Positions 42,441-50,674 of a stretch of DNA of 64,000 bases are shown piece after piece. Below the pieces are notes generated by a model, which was not told the origin of the DNA, did no database searches, and saw only the letters and a program-made list of their open reading frames with translations. Position 1 is the first letter of the stretch. Every line of letters starts with the position of its first letter. Origin of the DNA: Stackebrandtia albiflava (GTDB lineage: Bacteria > Actinomycetota > Actinomycetes > Mycobacteriales > Micromonosporaceae); contig NZ_VLLL01000001.1 in the NCBI RefSeq assembly GCF_007994225.1, positions 27,730 through 91,729 on the forward strand, given 5' to 3'. The position numbers were made by a program, and so were the translations under genes.

Positions 42441-42947
42441 ATGGATCTGAGTCCCTATCTGGAATCGCTTCGGCGCGACCTGATCGCCGCCGCCGCACCC
42501 GCGGGCGACGACGCGGTCCGTACCGCCGAGTTGCTGAGTACGTCACTGGAGTCCTCACTGCGCCTGGCGCTGCTGGAGGCACTGTCCGACGCCGCCGCCG
42601 AGATCACCGGCGAACTCAACCGCGTCGGCAACGTCGCCACCGTCGAGGTGCGGATGCGCGCCCGCCAGGCGGACCTGGTGGTCAGCGAGTCCCAGGCCGC
42701 CCCCGAACCGCCGCCCGCCCCGGTGGGTGACTCCGGCGACATCGCGCGGATCACACTGCGCCTGCCGGAGCCACTCAAGGAGGCGGTGGAGTCGGCCGCG
42801 GCGGCCGAGTCCGTCTCCGTCAACGCGTGGCTGGTACGCGCCATCAACTCCGCCGTCCACGGTCAACCGCCGCTGCCACCGCGCGGCGGCCCGGCACCCG
42901 GCCGCGCCCGCTTCGGCAAGCGCGTCACCGGATACGCACAGGCGTGA
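42441..42947 (+). CDS. Ribbon-helix-helix (HicB/Arc-like) protein
   Basis: A 168-residue protein. The N-terminal ~90 residues are helical and acidic. The C-terminal region has an RHH DNA-binding motif: ITLRLPEPLKEAVESAAAAESVSVNAWLVRAINSAV, in which the ITLRL strand contacts DNA and the two helices dimerise. A Pro/Arg-rich tail follows. Often labelled HicB antitoxin-like, but no HicA toxin is adjacent; instead a DUF4097 gene follows 39 bases later. I infer a regulator of that gene. ATG at 42441 just behind a TTGACT promoter-like region. Confidence 0.82.
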   Translation: MDLSPYLESLRRDLIAAAAPAGDDAVRTAELLSTSLESSLRLALLEALSDAAAEITGELNRVGNVATVEVRMRARQADLVVSESQAAPEPPPAPVGDSGDIARITLRLPEPLKEAVESAAAAESVSVNAWLVRAINSAVHGQPPLPPRGGPAPGRARFGKRVTGYAQA

Positions 42948-42986
42948 CCTTCGGTCCTCTCACACTTCTCGAAAGGTACGTTCACC

Positions 42987-43790
42987 ATGTCCGAATTCCC
43001 CTGTGACGGGCCGATCTCGGCCAACGTGCTGTTCTCGGCGGGCCGCTGCGAGATCATCGCGGAACAACGCGACTCCGCGCTGGTCGAGATCACGCCACAC
43101 CGCAACGACAAGCGTTCCCGCGAGACGGCCGAGGCCACCAAGGTGGAGTTCCGCGACGGCCGTCTCACCGTCCAGGCCCCCGAGGGCATGGCCGGCATGG
43201 TGTTCTCCTTCGGGCGCAGCGGCGCCATCGACATCGTGGTGCGGATACCGGTGCAAAGCAGCGTCAACGTGAAGACGGCCTCCGCGTCGGTGCACATGCG
43301 GGGCGAACTCGACGCCGCGCAGGCCACCACCGCCTCGGGCGGCATCACGGTCGCCGACACGGTGCGAGAGGCCACCGCCAACACCGCCTCGGGCGACATC
43401 CACATCGCACGGTGCACCGAGACCGCCAAGGGCAACACGGTCTCCGGCGACCTCCAGATCGACTACGCGGGAGGCGACGTCAACCTCAAGTCGGTCTCCG
43501 GCGACGTGCGCCTGGGAACGGCGGGCGGCTCGGTCGGCGGCGGCAGCGTCTCGGGTGACATCACGATCAACTCGATCCGCGGCGGGGTCTGCCAGCTGAA
43601 GTCGGTGTCGGGTTCCATCACCGTCGGGGTCGCCCCCGGCACCGGTGTCTGGATGGACCTCAACACCGTCAGCGGTACGACGTCCAGTGACCTCGCCGTC
43701 GGCGACATGCCCAGTGACACCAAGGCGAATCTGGAGATGCGTCTCAACACCGTCTCGGGCAACATCGACCTGTTCCGCGCGACCGGCTGA
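42987..43790 (+). CDS. DUF4097-family beta-repeat protein
   Basis: A 267-residue protein made largely of short beta-strand repeats with SGDI/SGSI turns (ASGDIHIARC, VSGDLQIDYA, VSGDVRLG, VSGDITINS, VSGSITVG, VSGNIDLF). This gives the right-handed beta-solenoid expected of DUF4097/adhesin-like proteins. No signal peptide or anchor is visible, so it appears cytoplasmic. AAAGG lies upstream of the ATG. Paired with an RHH protein; I recall this pairing in other actinobacteria, but no function is known. Confidence 0.85.
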   Translation: MSEFPCDGPISANVLFSAGRCEIIAEQRDSALVEITPHRNDKRSRETAEATKVEFRDGRLTVQAPEGMAGMVFSFGRSGAIDIVVRIPVQSSVNVKTASASVHMRGELDAAQATTASGGITVADTVREATANTASGDIHIARCTETAKGNTVSGDLQIDYAGGDVNLKSVSGDVRLGTAGGSVGGGSVSGDITINSIRGGVCQLKSVSGSITVGVAPGTGVWMDLNTVSGTTSSDLAVGDMPSDTKANLEMRLNTVSGNIDLFRATG

Positions 43791-43814
43791 CCACACCGGA
43801 TCACACTCAGATCG

Positions 43815-43837
43815 GGGCGCCTCCTGTGGAGGCGCCC
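43815..43837 (+). terminator. Terminator after the DUF4097 gene
   Basis: A perfect 10-bp stem (GGGCGCCTCC and complement) with a 3-base loop, followed by TTC, 24 bases after the stop codon. One of the most convincing terminators in the window. Confidence 0.8.
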
Positions 43838-43983
43838 TTCGGCGTGTGGTCGCCCCGGGGCGGCGACCGGGCCGGAACGTTCGTCGCGGAGACGGCCGGC
43901 CGCCACGGTGTTCGTTGCCGTAGGCACGGATCGGTTACCGTGACAGGCGACACTGGTGACGCAGGAACAGGCGGTGCGGGAAG

Positions 43984-46545
43984 GTGAGCTGGCGGACCGA
44001 ACTCGACCGCGCGTACCAGGACTTCCGCCGTGCGCAGTCCCATCTCGACCGGGCCGGTGAACTCATCGACCGGCAGCGCGCGGCGCTGCCCGCCCCCGAC
44101 GCCACCGCCCCCGCACAGGCCGAGTTGGCGGCCCTGCTGACGCAGGCGGCCCGGCGGCTGGCACCGGGGTACCTGTCGGAACCACTGGAGACCGTTCCGG
44201 CGGACACGCCGATGCGCGGCCACCCGGCCTCCGGGACCGTCCACGTGCGCGTCGGCACCGCCGAACCGGTGCCGGGAGTGGAGTTCCCGGTCGTGGTCCC
44301 GCTGTTGGGCGCCGGGCACCTGGTCGTCGACGGCGACGCGGCCGACCCGAGGGTCGCGGGGCTGCTGCGTTCGGTCCTGTTGCGATCGGTGGCGGCGGTG
44401 CCCCGGCTGTCGATCAGGCTGGTCGACGGTGTCACCCTGGGCCAGGCGTTCACCTCGGCGGCTCCGCTGGTGGCGGAACGGATCACCGAGCCCACCGCCA
44501 CCGACGGTGCGGGCCTGGAACGGGTGCTCGACCTCGCCGAGGCCCACGTCCACGAGGTCCAACGGGGACGCAACGACGGTGTCGCCGCCGCAGACCTGCC
44601 GCTGTCGCTCGTGATCGTGGCGGGACTGCCGCCCCAGACGTCGCGTGCGGTACGGGCGCGGATCGCGGCACTCGCCCACGCCGGGCCACTCGGCCGTCTC
44701 CACCTGGTCCTGGCCGGATGGCGCGACGACCGTCACGAGCCGGCTCCGGCGATCGAACACGCCGCGTACCTGACGGTCGGCGACGACCACGGCCACCGGC
44801 TCACCCGGCTGCCCGTGCCGTTGCGCCTGGACCCCGCGCCACCGCCGCAGGTGGAGAAACGGGTGTTCGGTTCGCTCACGACCGCGTACCGCCGCGAGAC
44901 CTCCATCGACGTGGCGGACCTGATGCCAGAGGACCACTGGCGGGAGTCGAGCGTCACGGGCCTGTCCACGGTGGTGGGCAGGGACGCGCGTGGCGCGGTG
45001 GAACTGCGGCTCGACGACGCCACACCGCACTGGTTGATCGGGGGACGCACCGGCGGTGGCAAGACGGTGTTCCTGCTGGGTGTCCTCTACGGGCTCGCCG
45101 CCCGGTACGGTCCGCGCGAGCTCGCGCTGTACCTACTGGACTTCAAGGAGGGCGTCTCCTTCACCGAGTTCACGCCCTCCGACCGCGACCCGAGCTGGAT
45201 CCCGCAGGTGCGGGCCGTGGGCGTGGAGTCCGACCGGGAGTACGGCAACGCGGTACTGCTGGCGCTGCGCGGCGAACTCACCCGGCGCGCCTCGGCGATG
45301 AAGCGGGCAGGGGTCACGAAACTCGCCGACCTGCGCCGCCACTCCCCCGACCGGTCGCTGCCGCGGATCGTCGCGGTCGTCGACGAGTTCCACGTCCTGT
45401 TCGCCGGGAACGACCGGCTCGCGCGTGAGGCCGCCGGACATCTGGAGGAACTGGCCAGGAAGGGCCGCTCGTACGGGATCCACCTGATCCTGGCCAGCCA
45501 GACCATCTCCGGTGTCGAGGCCCTCTACACCAAGCGGGACTCGATATTCGGGCAGTTCCCGATGCGGATCGCGTTGCCGGGTGCGCGGCACGTCCTGGAC
45601 CACCTCAACACCGCCGCCGAGACGATCCGCCTGGGGCAGGCCGTCGTCAACGACGGGGGCGGTGTCACCGGCTTCGACCGGCTGATCCAGTTCCCGGACG
45701 TGACCGCCGACGGCGAACGGCTCGCCGGGCTGCGACACGCCCTGTGGCGGTTGCGCGACCCGGATTCGGCTCCTCCGAACGTGTTCGCCGGTTACGCCGA
45801 ACAGCATCTCGTCGAGGACCCGCGCTTCCCGTCGCTGGCCCCCGCTCCCGGTCCCGGCCGGGCGTTGCTCGGCCGGGGCGTCGACACCGACATCTCCACG
45901 GTGTCGGTCGCACTGGATCCGGTGCCGGGCCGCAACCTCGCCGTCCTGGGCACCGACCCGGCCGGGGCCGACGTCCTGCACGCCGCGGTGGTCGGCCTGG
46001 GCCGTCAACACGCCCCCGGGCGGGCCGTCTTCCTGCTGGTGCCGCTCATCGGGCCGGCGAGCGACGTGTGCCGCGACGCCGCCGACGCGCTGGTCGCCGC
46101 CGGTCACAAACCGGAGGTCGTGAACGCCTCGGACCTGGCGGACAGGCTCACGGACCTTGTCGAGTTCCGTCCACAGCCGGGTCCGGTGTACCTGACGGTG
46201 TTCGGGGGAGACGCCGCCGGTCCCGTGTGGGGTACCGCCGGGCAGAAGGCGTTCCAACGTCTGCTGCGGCACGGCCCCGCCCACGGGTACCACCTGCTGG
46301 GGTGGTGGCGCGGCCTGCGCCGCTTCATCGACGACATCGGCGGCGGCCCCGCCCGGGAGGACGTCGCGTGCCTGCTGGCCCTCAACGTCCCCGGCGGTGA
46401 ACTCGGCGCCTTCATCGGCAACGCCGCCCTGGAGTACCAACCCCGCCAGAACCGGGCGTTGCTGATCGACCGGCACGACAACACGACGAAGTTGACGGTG
46501 CCGTTCCGTCGCCCCGACCGTGCCGACGAGGAGCCCGCCTGGTGA
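43984..46545 (+). CDS. Soluble FtsK/SpoIIIE-like ATPase
   Basis: An 853-residue protein without membrane helices. A short coiled coil opens it (LDRAYQDFRRAQSHLDRAGEL). Residues ~50-300 are a mixed domain. An FtsK-type motor follows, with Walker A GGRTGGGKT (~residues 350-358), the LLDFKEGVSF segment and Walker B IVAVVDEF (~460), plus ILASQTISG. The last ~220 residues look like a second, degenerate ATPase domain (LAVLGTDPAGADVL in place of a P-loop), as in multi-ATPase EccC-like proteins. No gamma domain. GTG start at 43984. It overlaps the next gene by GTGA, so both are made together. Likely moves DNA or protein at a membrane; substrate unknown. Confidence 0.83.
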   Translation: MSWRTELDRAYQDFRRAQSHLDRAGELIDRQRAALPAPDATAPAQAELAALLTQAARRLAPGYLSEPLETVPADTPMRGHPASGTVHVRVGTAEPVPGVEFPVVVPLLGAGHLVVDGDAADPRVAGLLRSVLLRSVAAVPRLSIRLVDGVTLGQAFTSAAPLVAERITEPTATDGAGLERVLDLAEAHVHEVQRGRNDGVAAADLPLSLVIVAGLPPQTSRAVRARIAALAHAGPLGRLHLVLAGWRDDRHEPAPAIEHAAYLTVGDDHGHRLTRLPVPLRLDPAPPPQVEKRVFGSLTTAYRRETSIDVADLMPEDHWRESSVTGLSTVVGRDARGAVELRLDDATPHWLIGGRTGGGKTVFLLGVLYGLAARYGPRELALYLLDFKEGVSFTEFTPSDRDPSWIPQVRAVGVESDREYGNAVLLALRGELTRRASAMKRAGVTKLADLRRHSPDRSLPRIVAVVDEFHVLFAGNDRLAREAAGHLEELARKGRSYGIHLILASQTISGVEALYTKRDSIFGQFPMRIALPGARHVLDHLNTAAETIRLGQAVVNDGGGVTGFDRLIQFPDVTADGERLAGLRHALWRLRDPDSAPPNVFAGYAEQHLVEDPRFPSLAPAPGPGRALLGRGVDTDISTVSVALDPVPGRNLAVLGTDPAGADVLHAAVVGLGRQHAPGRAVFLLVPLIGPASDVCRDAADALVAAGHKPEVVNASDLADRLTDLVEFRPQPGPVYLTVFGGDAAGPVWGTAGQKAFQRLLRHGPAHGYHLLGWWRGLRRFIDDIGGGPAREDVACLLALNVPGGELGAFIGNAALEYQPRQNRALLIDRHDNTTKLTVPFRRPDRADEEPAW

Positions 46546-47204
46546 ACCAGCCACCGGACTACGACCAACTGCTGTACCGGCTCGAACGGCTTCGGGAACG
46601 CGACTCGGCGGACACCCGGTCGGCACACGAGCGGGTGGACGCGCTCGCCGCGCGCGCCGCGGCGTGCACCGACCGGGCGAACGAGCTGCGAGGCGAACTG
46701 GTCGACACCGCGGCCCGGCTCCGGGCGGGCGTCCCCGACCTGCGCGCGGCGGTGGACCCCACCGAGGCGGCCCCCGCGGACGTGGAGACCGAACTGGCCG
46801 CCGCCGACGCCGCGTTGCGGCTGGCCCGGCAACGGCAGCAGGCGGCCGTGCGGACCGCGCAGCTCCCACCGCTGTTCCCCAAGGCGCCACCCGTGCTGCG
46901 GAACCTGGTGGTCTACTCGGCGGCGATGCTGGTCGCGGTGGTGGCTCAGGTGTTGCTGCTGCGGGTGTCGGCCGCCGGGCACCTTCCCGGCGACTGGCAC
47001 ACCTGGATCATCGTGATGCCGCCGGTGGTCATGCTGATCGCCGGCTACGTCGCCACCACCGCGGCGGGGACTCCCCGTGTCCCCATGACCGACCGGCACG
47101 GCGATCCGTTGCCGTTCACCGTCTACAAGAGTCCCCGCCTGGGGGCGGGGCTGGCGGTGTTGACCGTCGTGGCGGTGCTGCTGTGGCAGCTCGGCGCGTG
47201 GTGA
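46542..47204 (+). CDS. Coiled-coil membrane protein coupled to the FtsK-like ATPase
   Basis: A 220-residue protein. Residues ~5-105 are a coiled coil rich in Arg, Ala and Glu. A PPLFPKAPPVLRN turn is followed by a first membrane segment (VVYSAAMLVAVVAQVLLL), a second (WIIVMPPVVMLIAGYVATT), a short loop and a third (LGAGLAVLTVVAVLLWQLG). The GTG start overlaps the ATPase stop (GTGA). It could anchor the soluble FtsK-like motor to the membrane, giving a split version of FtsK; that is inference. No family recognised. It ends 4 bases before the convergent secreted protein gene. Confidence 0.8.
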   Translation: MNQPPDYDQLLYRLERLRERDSADTRSAHERVDALAARAAACTDRANELRGELVDTAARLRAGVPDLRAAVDPTEAAPADVETELAAADAALRLARQRQQAAVRTAQLPPLFPKAPPVLRNLVVYSAAMLVAVVAQVLLLRVSAAGHLPGDWHTWIIVMPPVVMLIAGYVATTAAGTPRVPMTDRHGDPLPFTVYKSPRLGAGLAVLTVVAVLLWQLGAW

Positions 47205-47208
47205 CCGG

Positions 47209-47727
47209 TCAACCGCCGGTGCCGCGTACCGCCGACTCGGTGTCGTCGCAGCCACCGCAGTTGTAGTACAGGACGTCCCAGTGGTCGGGTTCGCGGTAGT
47301 AGACGTTTCCCGCCGGTGACTTCCAACGGTCACCGCCGATGTAGGCGAAGTTGCGGTCGATGTACGTCGCCAGGCACGTCGTCAGGGACATGTCGAGCTT
47401 CCAACCGTCCCAGTGGGTGTGTAGGCCGGACGGACCGTGCCCGGTCTCGGTGCCTCCGGTGACGGTGAGGGCGCACCCGCTGTACTCGGTGAGTGTGACT
47501 GCGCCCCGGACGGTGTCCAGGTTGATCTGCGCGAACGAGGTGCACCGGGGGTTGTGGCGGTCGGAACAGCCGTCGCTGGACCAGATGGCGATGTCGTGGG
47601 CCCGGAACATCTCGACGGCCTCCGCGTGGGTCAACTTGACCGGTGCGGCGTGGGCGGTGGCCGGAACCGCCACCGTTACCACGGCGGCGAGGACCGTCCA
47701 CAGGGCATGGTGAAACCGACGGTACAT
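47209..47727 (-). CDS. Secreted protein with M15/Hedgehog-type metallopeptidase-like fold
   Basis: A 172-residue exported protein. Signal peptide at residues 1-28 (ATAHA-A). The mature part has six cysteines (54, 62, 85, 118, 157, 160). The pattern H105-x2-G-x3-D112 (HWDGWKLD) and a later H149-W-D (DHWDVLYYN) reproduces the zinc ligand layout of M15/VanY-like peptidases (HxxGxAxD ... HxH/D), and VTGGTETGHG precedes it. It may cleave peptidoglycan stem peptides, but activity cannot be claimed from this alone. ATG at 47727. Downstream of, and on the same strand as, a GH73-like hydrolase; a strong hairpin separates them. Confidence 0.72.
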   Translation of the reverse strand: MYRRFHHALWTVLAAVVTVAVPATAHAAPVKLTHAEAVEMFRAHDIAIWSSDGCSDRHNPRCTSFAQINLDTVRGAVTLTEYSGCALTVTGGTETGHGPSGLHTHWDGWKLDMSLTTCLATYIDRNFAYIGGDRWKSPAGNVYYREPDHWDVLYYNCGGCDDTESAVRGTGG

Positions 47728-47759
47728 GCGATTCTCCGTTCTGGTGGGACGCGGACGGG

Positions 47760-47806
47760 CCGTACCCGGTGACCGCCGCCTCGCGGGCCGCGGTCACCGG
47801 GTACGG
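47760..47806 (-). terminator. 17-bp stem terminator after the glucosaminidase gene
   Basis: Perfect 17-bp arms (47760-47776 and 47790-47806) with a 13-base loop, ending one base from the stop codon of the glucosaminidase gene. One of the longest perfect stems in the window. Confidence 0.8.
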
Positions 47807-47807
47807 G

Positions 47808-48374
47808 TCAGCGCGGATCCACCGTGTCGAACCGGTACAGGTCGTAGTCGCGCATCAACGCGGTGATCTTCTCGGTGTACTTCGGGTCGGTCGCGTACCC
47901 TCCCCCGTGCACCTCACGGATGAAGCGATCCGGGTCGTCGACGAAGTCGAATGCCCGGTCGTAGCGCGGATTCTCGTACAGGTTCCGGCCGTGGTCGCTG
48001 AAGGAGTCGGCGACGGTCTCGTACACCCGGAACCACGCCCTGGTGTCGAAGCAGCCGTCGTCGTCGCACTCCCGGGTGTCGGTCTCGACGCAGTCGACCG
48101 CTATCGGGCCGGGATCCCCGTCGTGGCACTTCATGCCGAAGTGGTTGCGGGACTCGCGCGCGAGTTCGCTCTCACCCCAACCGGACTCCAGGATCGCCTG
48201 TGCCACCGTCACCGACGCCGGGACCCCGTACTCGGTCCGGCTCGGCTGCGCGCTCTCCCCCGCCGAGTCGATGAACCGCTGACGATCGACCGCCTGAGCG
48301 GCCTGCGGCAATGCCGTCACGATACCGATCACCGTCGTCGCGACGAGTACCGCGCGTGTCATGATCTGTCTCAT
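47808..48374 (-). CDS. Secreted glucosaminidase-domain (GH73-like) peptidoglycan hydrolase
   Basis: A 188-residue exported enzyme. Signal peptide at residues 1-28 (QAAQA). A single glucosaminidase/GH73 domain contains SVTVAQAILESGWGESELA, with E63 the likely catalytic Glu. NHFGMKC, the AWFRVYETVADSFSDHGRNL block and GGYATDPKYTEKI follow. Four cysteines probably make two disulfides. It should cleave the glycan strands of peptidoglycan. No cell-wall binding domain is present. ATG at 48374. Confidence 0.88.
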   Translation of the reverse strand: MRQIMTRAVLVATTVIGIVTALPQAAQAVDRQRFIDSAGESAQPSRTEYGVPASVTVAQAILESGWGESELARESRNHFGMKCHDGDPGPIAVDCVETDTRECDDDGCFDTRAWFRVYETVADSFSDHGRNLYENPRYDRAFDFVDDPDRFIREVHGGGYATDPKYTEKITALMRDYDLYRFDTVDPR

Positions 48375-48476
48375 TGGACGATTACCCCCGCCAGGCAGTA
48401 TCGCGTGAAGCGGTGGCGACGCGGGGCCGATTCGACCGAAACCCGTCCTTCCGGGCGATCACGGGGCGAACGGCGG

Positions 48477-48504
48477 ACACCGTACCGTCGCGACGGTACG
48501 GTGT
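48477..48504. terminator. 28-bp perfect palindrome, probable terminator of the DUF2752 gene
   Basis: ACACCGTACCGTCG followed directly by its reverse complement, with no spacer. It lies 5 bases after the DUF2752 stop on the minus strand. As RNA it would fold with a small CGCG-containing loop. A dyad this perfect could also bind a dimeric protein. Confidence 0.65.
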
Positions 48505-48508
48505 GGAG

Positions 48509-49078
48509 TCACACGTACAGGGCCGTGAACGGCGCCCACGGCAGGTTCCTGACCACCCAGTACACGCCCCACGCCATCATGAACACGGCCACCGTGGTGC
48601 CGGTCACCTTCAACTTGGGCAGTCGGCGGCCGAGCCGTGGGACGACCCGGTCCAGCGTCCACGTCAGGTACAGGTACACCAGGAACGGCGCCGCGAACAC
48701 CGCGAGGGCGTGGTTGCGCGCGGCCTCGGGCAGGTTCAGGGTCAGCACGTAGTAGAAGGCGCGGGTACCGCCGCAACCCGGGCAGTCGAAACCGGTCACC
48801 ATCTTGAAGGCACACGTGGTCGGCCCCAGGTCGTCGGTGGGGTCGGTGGCGACCACGGCGGCAGCCGCTCCCGCGAAGCAGGTCAACAACGCGGCGGGCG
48901 CCACCCAGGCCGGGGCGCGCCGGATCCGGCCGAAGAACCGGGCGACACGACCGGGCGCCGGTGGGCGCTGCCACGCCTGCCCGTGACCGGGCGCGACCGG
49001 TGGATACCCGGGGAACGGCCCGGGTGTCGCCGGGACCACCGGCAGTTCCCGGGTCGGCGTGGACATCTGGTCGGGCAT
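48509..49078 (-). CDS. DUF2752 membrane protein
   Basis: A 189-residue protein. A Pro-rich cytosolic N-terminus (~55 residues) is followed by a first membrane segment (APAALLTCFAGAAAAVV), the DUF2752 signature TGFDCPGCGGTRAFYYVL, and two further segments (LAVFAAPFLVYLYLTW; VTGTTVAVFMMAWGVYWVV). The family is widespread and uncharacterised. ATG 49078 is chosen; GTG 49099 and ATG 49066 are alternatives. Ends beside a perfect palindrome. Confidence 0.83.
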   Translation of the reverse strand: MPDQMSTPTRELPVVPATPGPFPGYPPVAPGHGQAWQRPPAPGRVARFFGRIRRAPAWVAPAALLTCFAGAAAAVVATDPTDDLGPTTCAFKMVTGFDCPGCGGTRAFYYVLTLNLPEAARNHALAVFAAPFLVYLYLTWTLDRVVPRLGRRLPKLKVTGTTVAVFMMAWGVYWVVRNLPWAPFTALYV

Positions 49079-49163
49079 CGCTGACGGCACCTCTCTCACC
49101 CTGGCGTGTCCGCCGGAACGGCGTCGCCGCCTCTCCGGCGTACCGCCAGACTAACCGCCACCG

Positions 49164-50384
49164 TCACGTGGCCGCCAGCGCCGCGGTCAACTCCCCCGCT
49201 AGGTCGCCCCGGCTCGGTGGCGCCACGGAGGACAGGCCGAGCCACTCCGCCATGGTCGACAGTTCGGCGGCGAGAGCGGTCGCGATCTCGTCGCCGGAGG
49301 CGCCGAACCTCTCCTCCCGCCAGGCGGCGGGAACCCGCAGGACTCCGGCGGCCCGATCCGCCTTCAGGTCGACGCGGGCCGCCAGGTGCTCACCCCACAG
49401 GAACGGCAGGACGTAGTAACCGTGGACGCGCTTGGCGGCGGGCACGTAGATCTCGATGCGGTAGTGGAAGTCCCAGAGCCGCTCGGTGCGTTCCCGGTAC
49501 CACACGAGCGGGTCGAAGGGACTCAGCAGCGTCCTCGCCGGCAGCCTCCGGGGGATCCGGGCGTCGCGGTGCAGATAGGCGGGTTTGGGCCAGCCGGCCA
49601 CCTCGACGGGTGTGACGACGCCCTCCTCCACGAGTTCCCGCAGCGCGGTGCGCGCCTCGCCCGGTGCCAGCCGGAAGTAGTCGCGCAGGTCGACCTCGGT
49701 CGCCACCCCCATCGACGCGGCGGCACGCGCCATGAGCAGCCGGTGCGCCTCGCCGCGCTCCACCGCCGGAGCCCGCCACCACTGCTCGGGAATGACCCGC
49801 TCGGTGAGGTCGTAGACGCGTTCGAAGCCGGAACGCCCGGACACGGAGATCCGGCCGCACCGGAACAGCCATTCGAGCGCCTGCTTGGTGTCGCTCCAGT
49901 TCCATCCCCAGTGGTCACGGGAGCGCGGCGCGTCGTCCTCCAGGTGCCGGGCGGACGCCGGGCCGTTCTCGGCGAGCATCCGGTAGACGGTCTCCACGAA
50001 GTCGGGGCGCTCACGGGCGATCTGCTTCATCCCGCCCCAGGCGTGGCTCTCGGCCTCCGCCATCCGCCACCGGAACAGCGGGAACAACTTCACCGGCAGC
50101 AGTGAGGCGGCGTGGCCCCAGTACTCGAACATGCGCCGGGGCGCCCGGTAGGCGGCGTCGTCGACGAGCCGATGCGGGTAGGCGCCCAACCGGGAGAACA
50201 CCGGAACGTAGTGGGCGCGTTCCAGGACGTACACCGAGTCGATCTGTAGGAGCTGGGTGTGCGCCAGGACCCTCCGCAGGTGGCGCGCGTCGCGCTTACC
50301 GGCCGGACGGGGCGTGTCGAACCCCTGCGCCGCCAGGGCGATACGGCGAGCCTGGTCGTTGCTCAGTGTGCGACTGGATGCCAT
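49164..50384 (-). CDS. YcaQ/AZL-like HTH_42 DNA glycosylase family protein
   Basis: A 406-residue protein of the winged-helix HTH_42 family. It starts LSNDQARRIALAAQGF and carries Q47-I-D49 in LLQIDSVYVLERAHY, the QxD-type catalytic motif of YcaQ; the antibiotic self-resistance enzyme AZL has QxQ. Later blocks are WGWNWSDTKQALEWLFRCGRI, LLSPFDPLVWYRERTERLWDF and YVLPFLWGEHLAARVDLKADR. YcaQ-type enzymes unhook DNA interstrand crosslinks and remove bulky N7 adducts. Expected cytoplasmic and DNA-bound. ATG at 50384. Single gene. Confidence 0.87.
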   Translation of the reverse strand: MASSRTLSNDQARRIALAAQGFDTPRPAGKRDARHLRRVLAHTQLLQIDSVYVLERAHYVPVFSRLGAYPHRLVDDAAYRAPRRMFEYWGHAASLLPVKLFPLFRWRMAEAESHAWGGMKQIARERPDFVETVYRMLAENGPASARHLEDDAPRSRDHWGWNWSDTKQALEWLFRCGRISVSGRSGFERVYDLTERVIPEQWWRAPAVERGEAHRLLMARAAASMGVATEVDLRDYFRLAPGEARTALRELVEEGVVTPVEVAGWPKPAYLHRDARIPRRLPARTLLSPFDPLVWYRERTERLWDFHYRIEIYVPAAKRVHGYYVLPFLWGEHLAARVDLKADRAAGVLRVPAAWREERFGASGDEIATALAAELSTMAEWLGLSSVAPPSRGDLAGELTAALAAT

Positions 50385-50674
50385 CCGAAGACCCTAGACG
50401 GCGGGTGTGACGCTCCCGCGTGTCGGCGTCGGCGCCATCCCGGCGGGGTGCCCCACACCACCGCGCCCCGGCCGGGCCGCCCACACCGCGAAGCCGAGAG
50501 GCTGTCTTCGACCCTGCTGTTCTGCTGCGCGTCGCCCGGTCGGCACCTCGCGGCGTTGTCGGAGTCCGGGCGTACAACACCGGTACGCAGGGACTCCTCC
50601 GCCTTGCGAATGCACTCGACCGGAACACCGCTCGCGACGAACGAGGGCCGAAGACAACCTCTAAGCTGACCGGC

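Noticed and set aside
42441-42947. HicAB toxin-antitoxin system
   Set aside because: No HicA-like gene is present on either side; only the RHH domain supports the label.
43984-47204. Type VII (ESX) secretion locus
   Set aside because: The ATPase is EccC-like only in general layout; no WXG100, EccB, EccD or mycosin genes are present.
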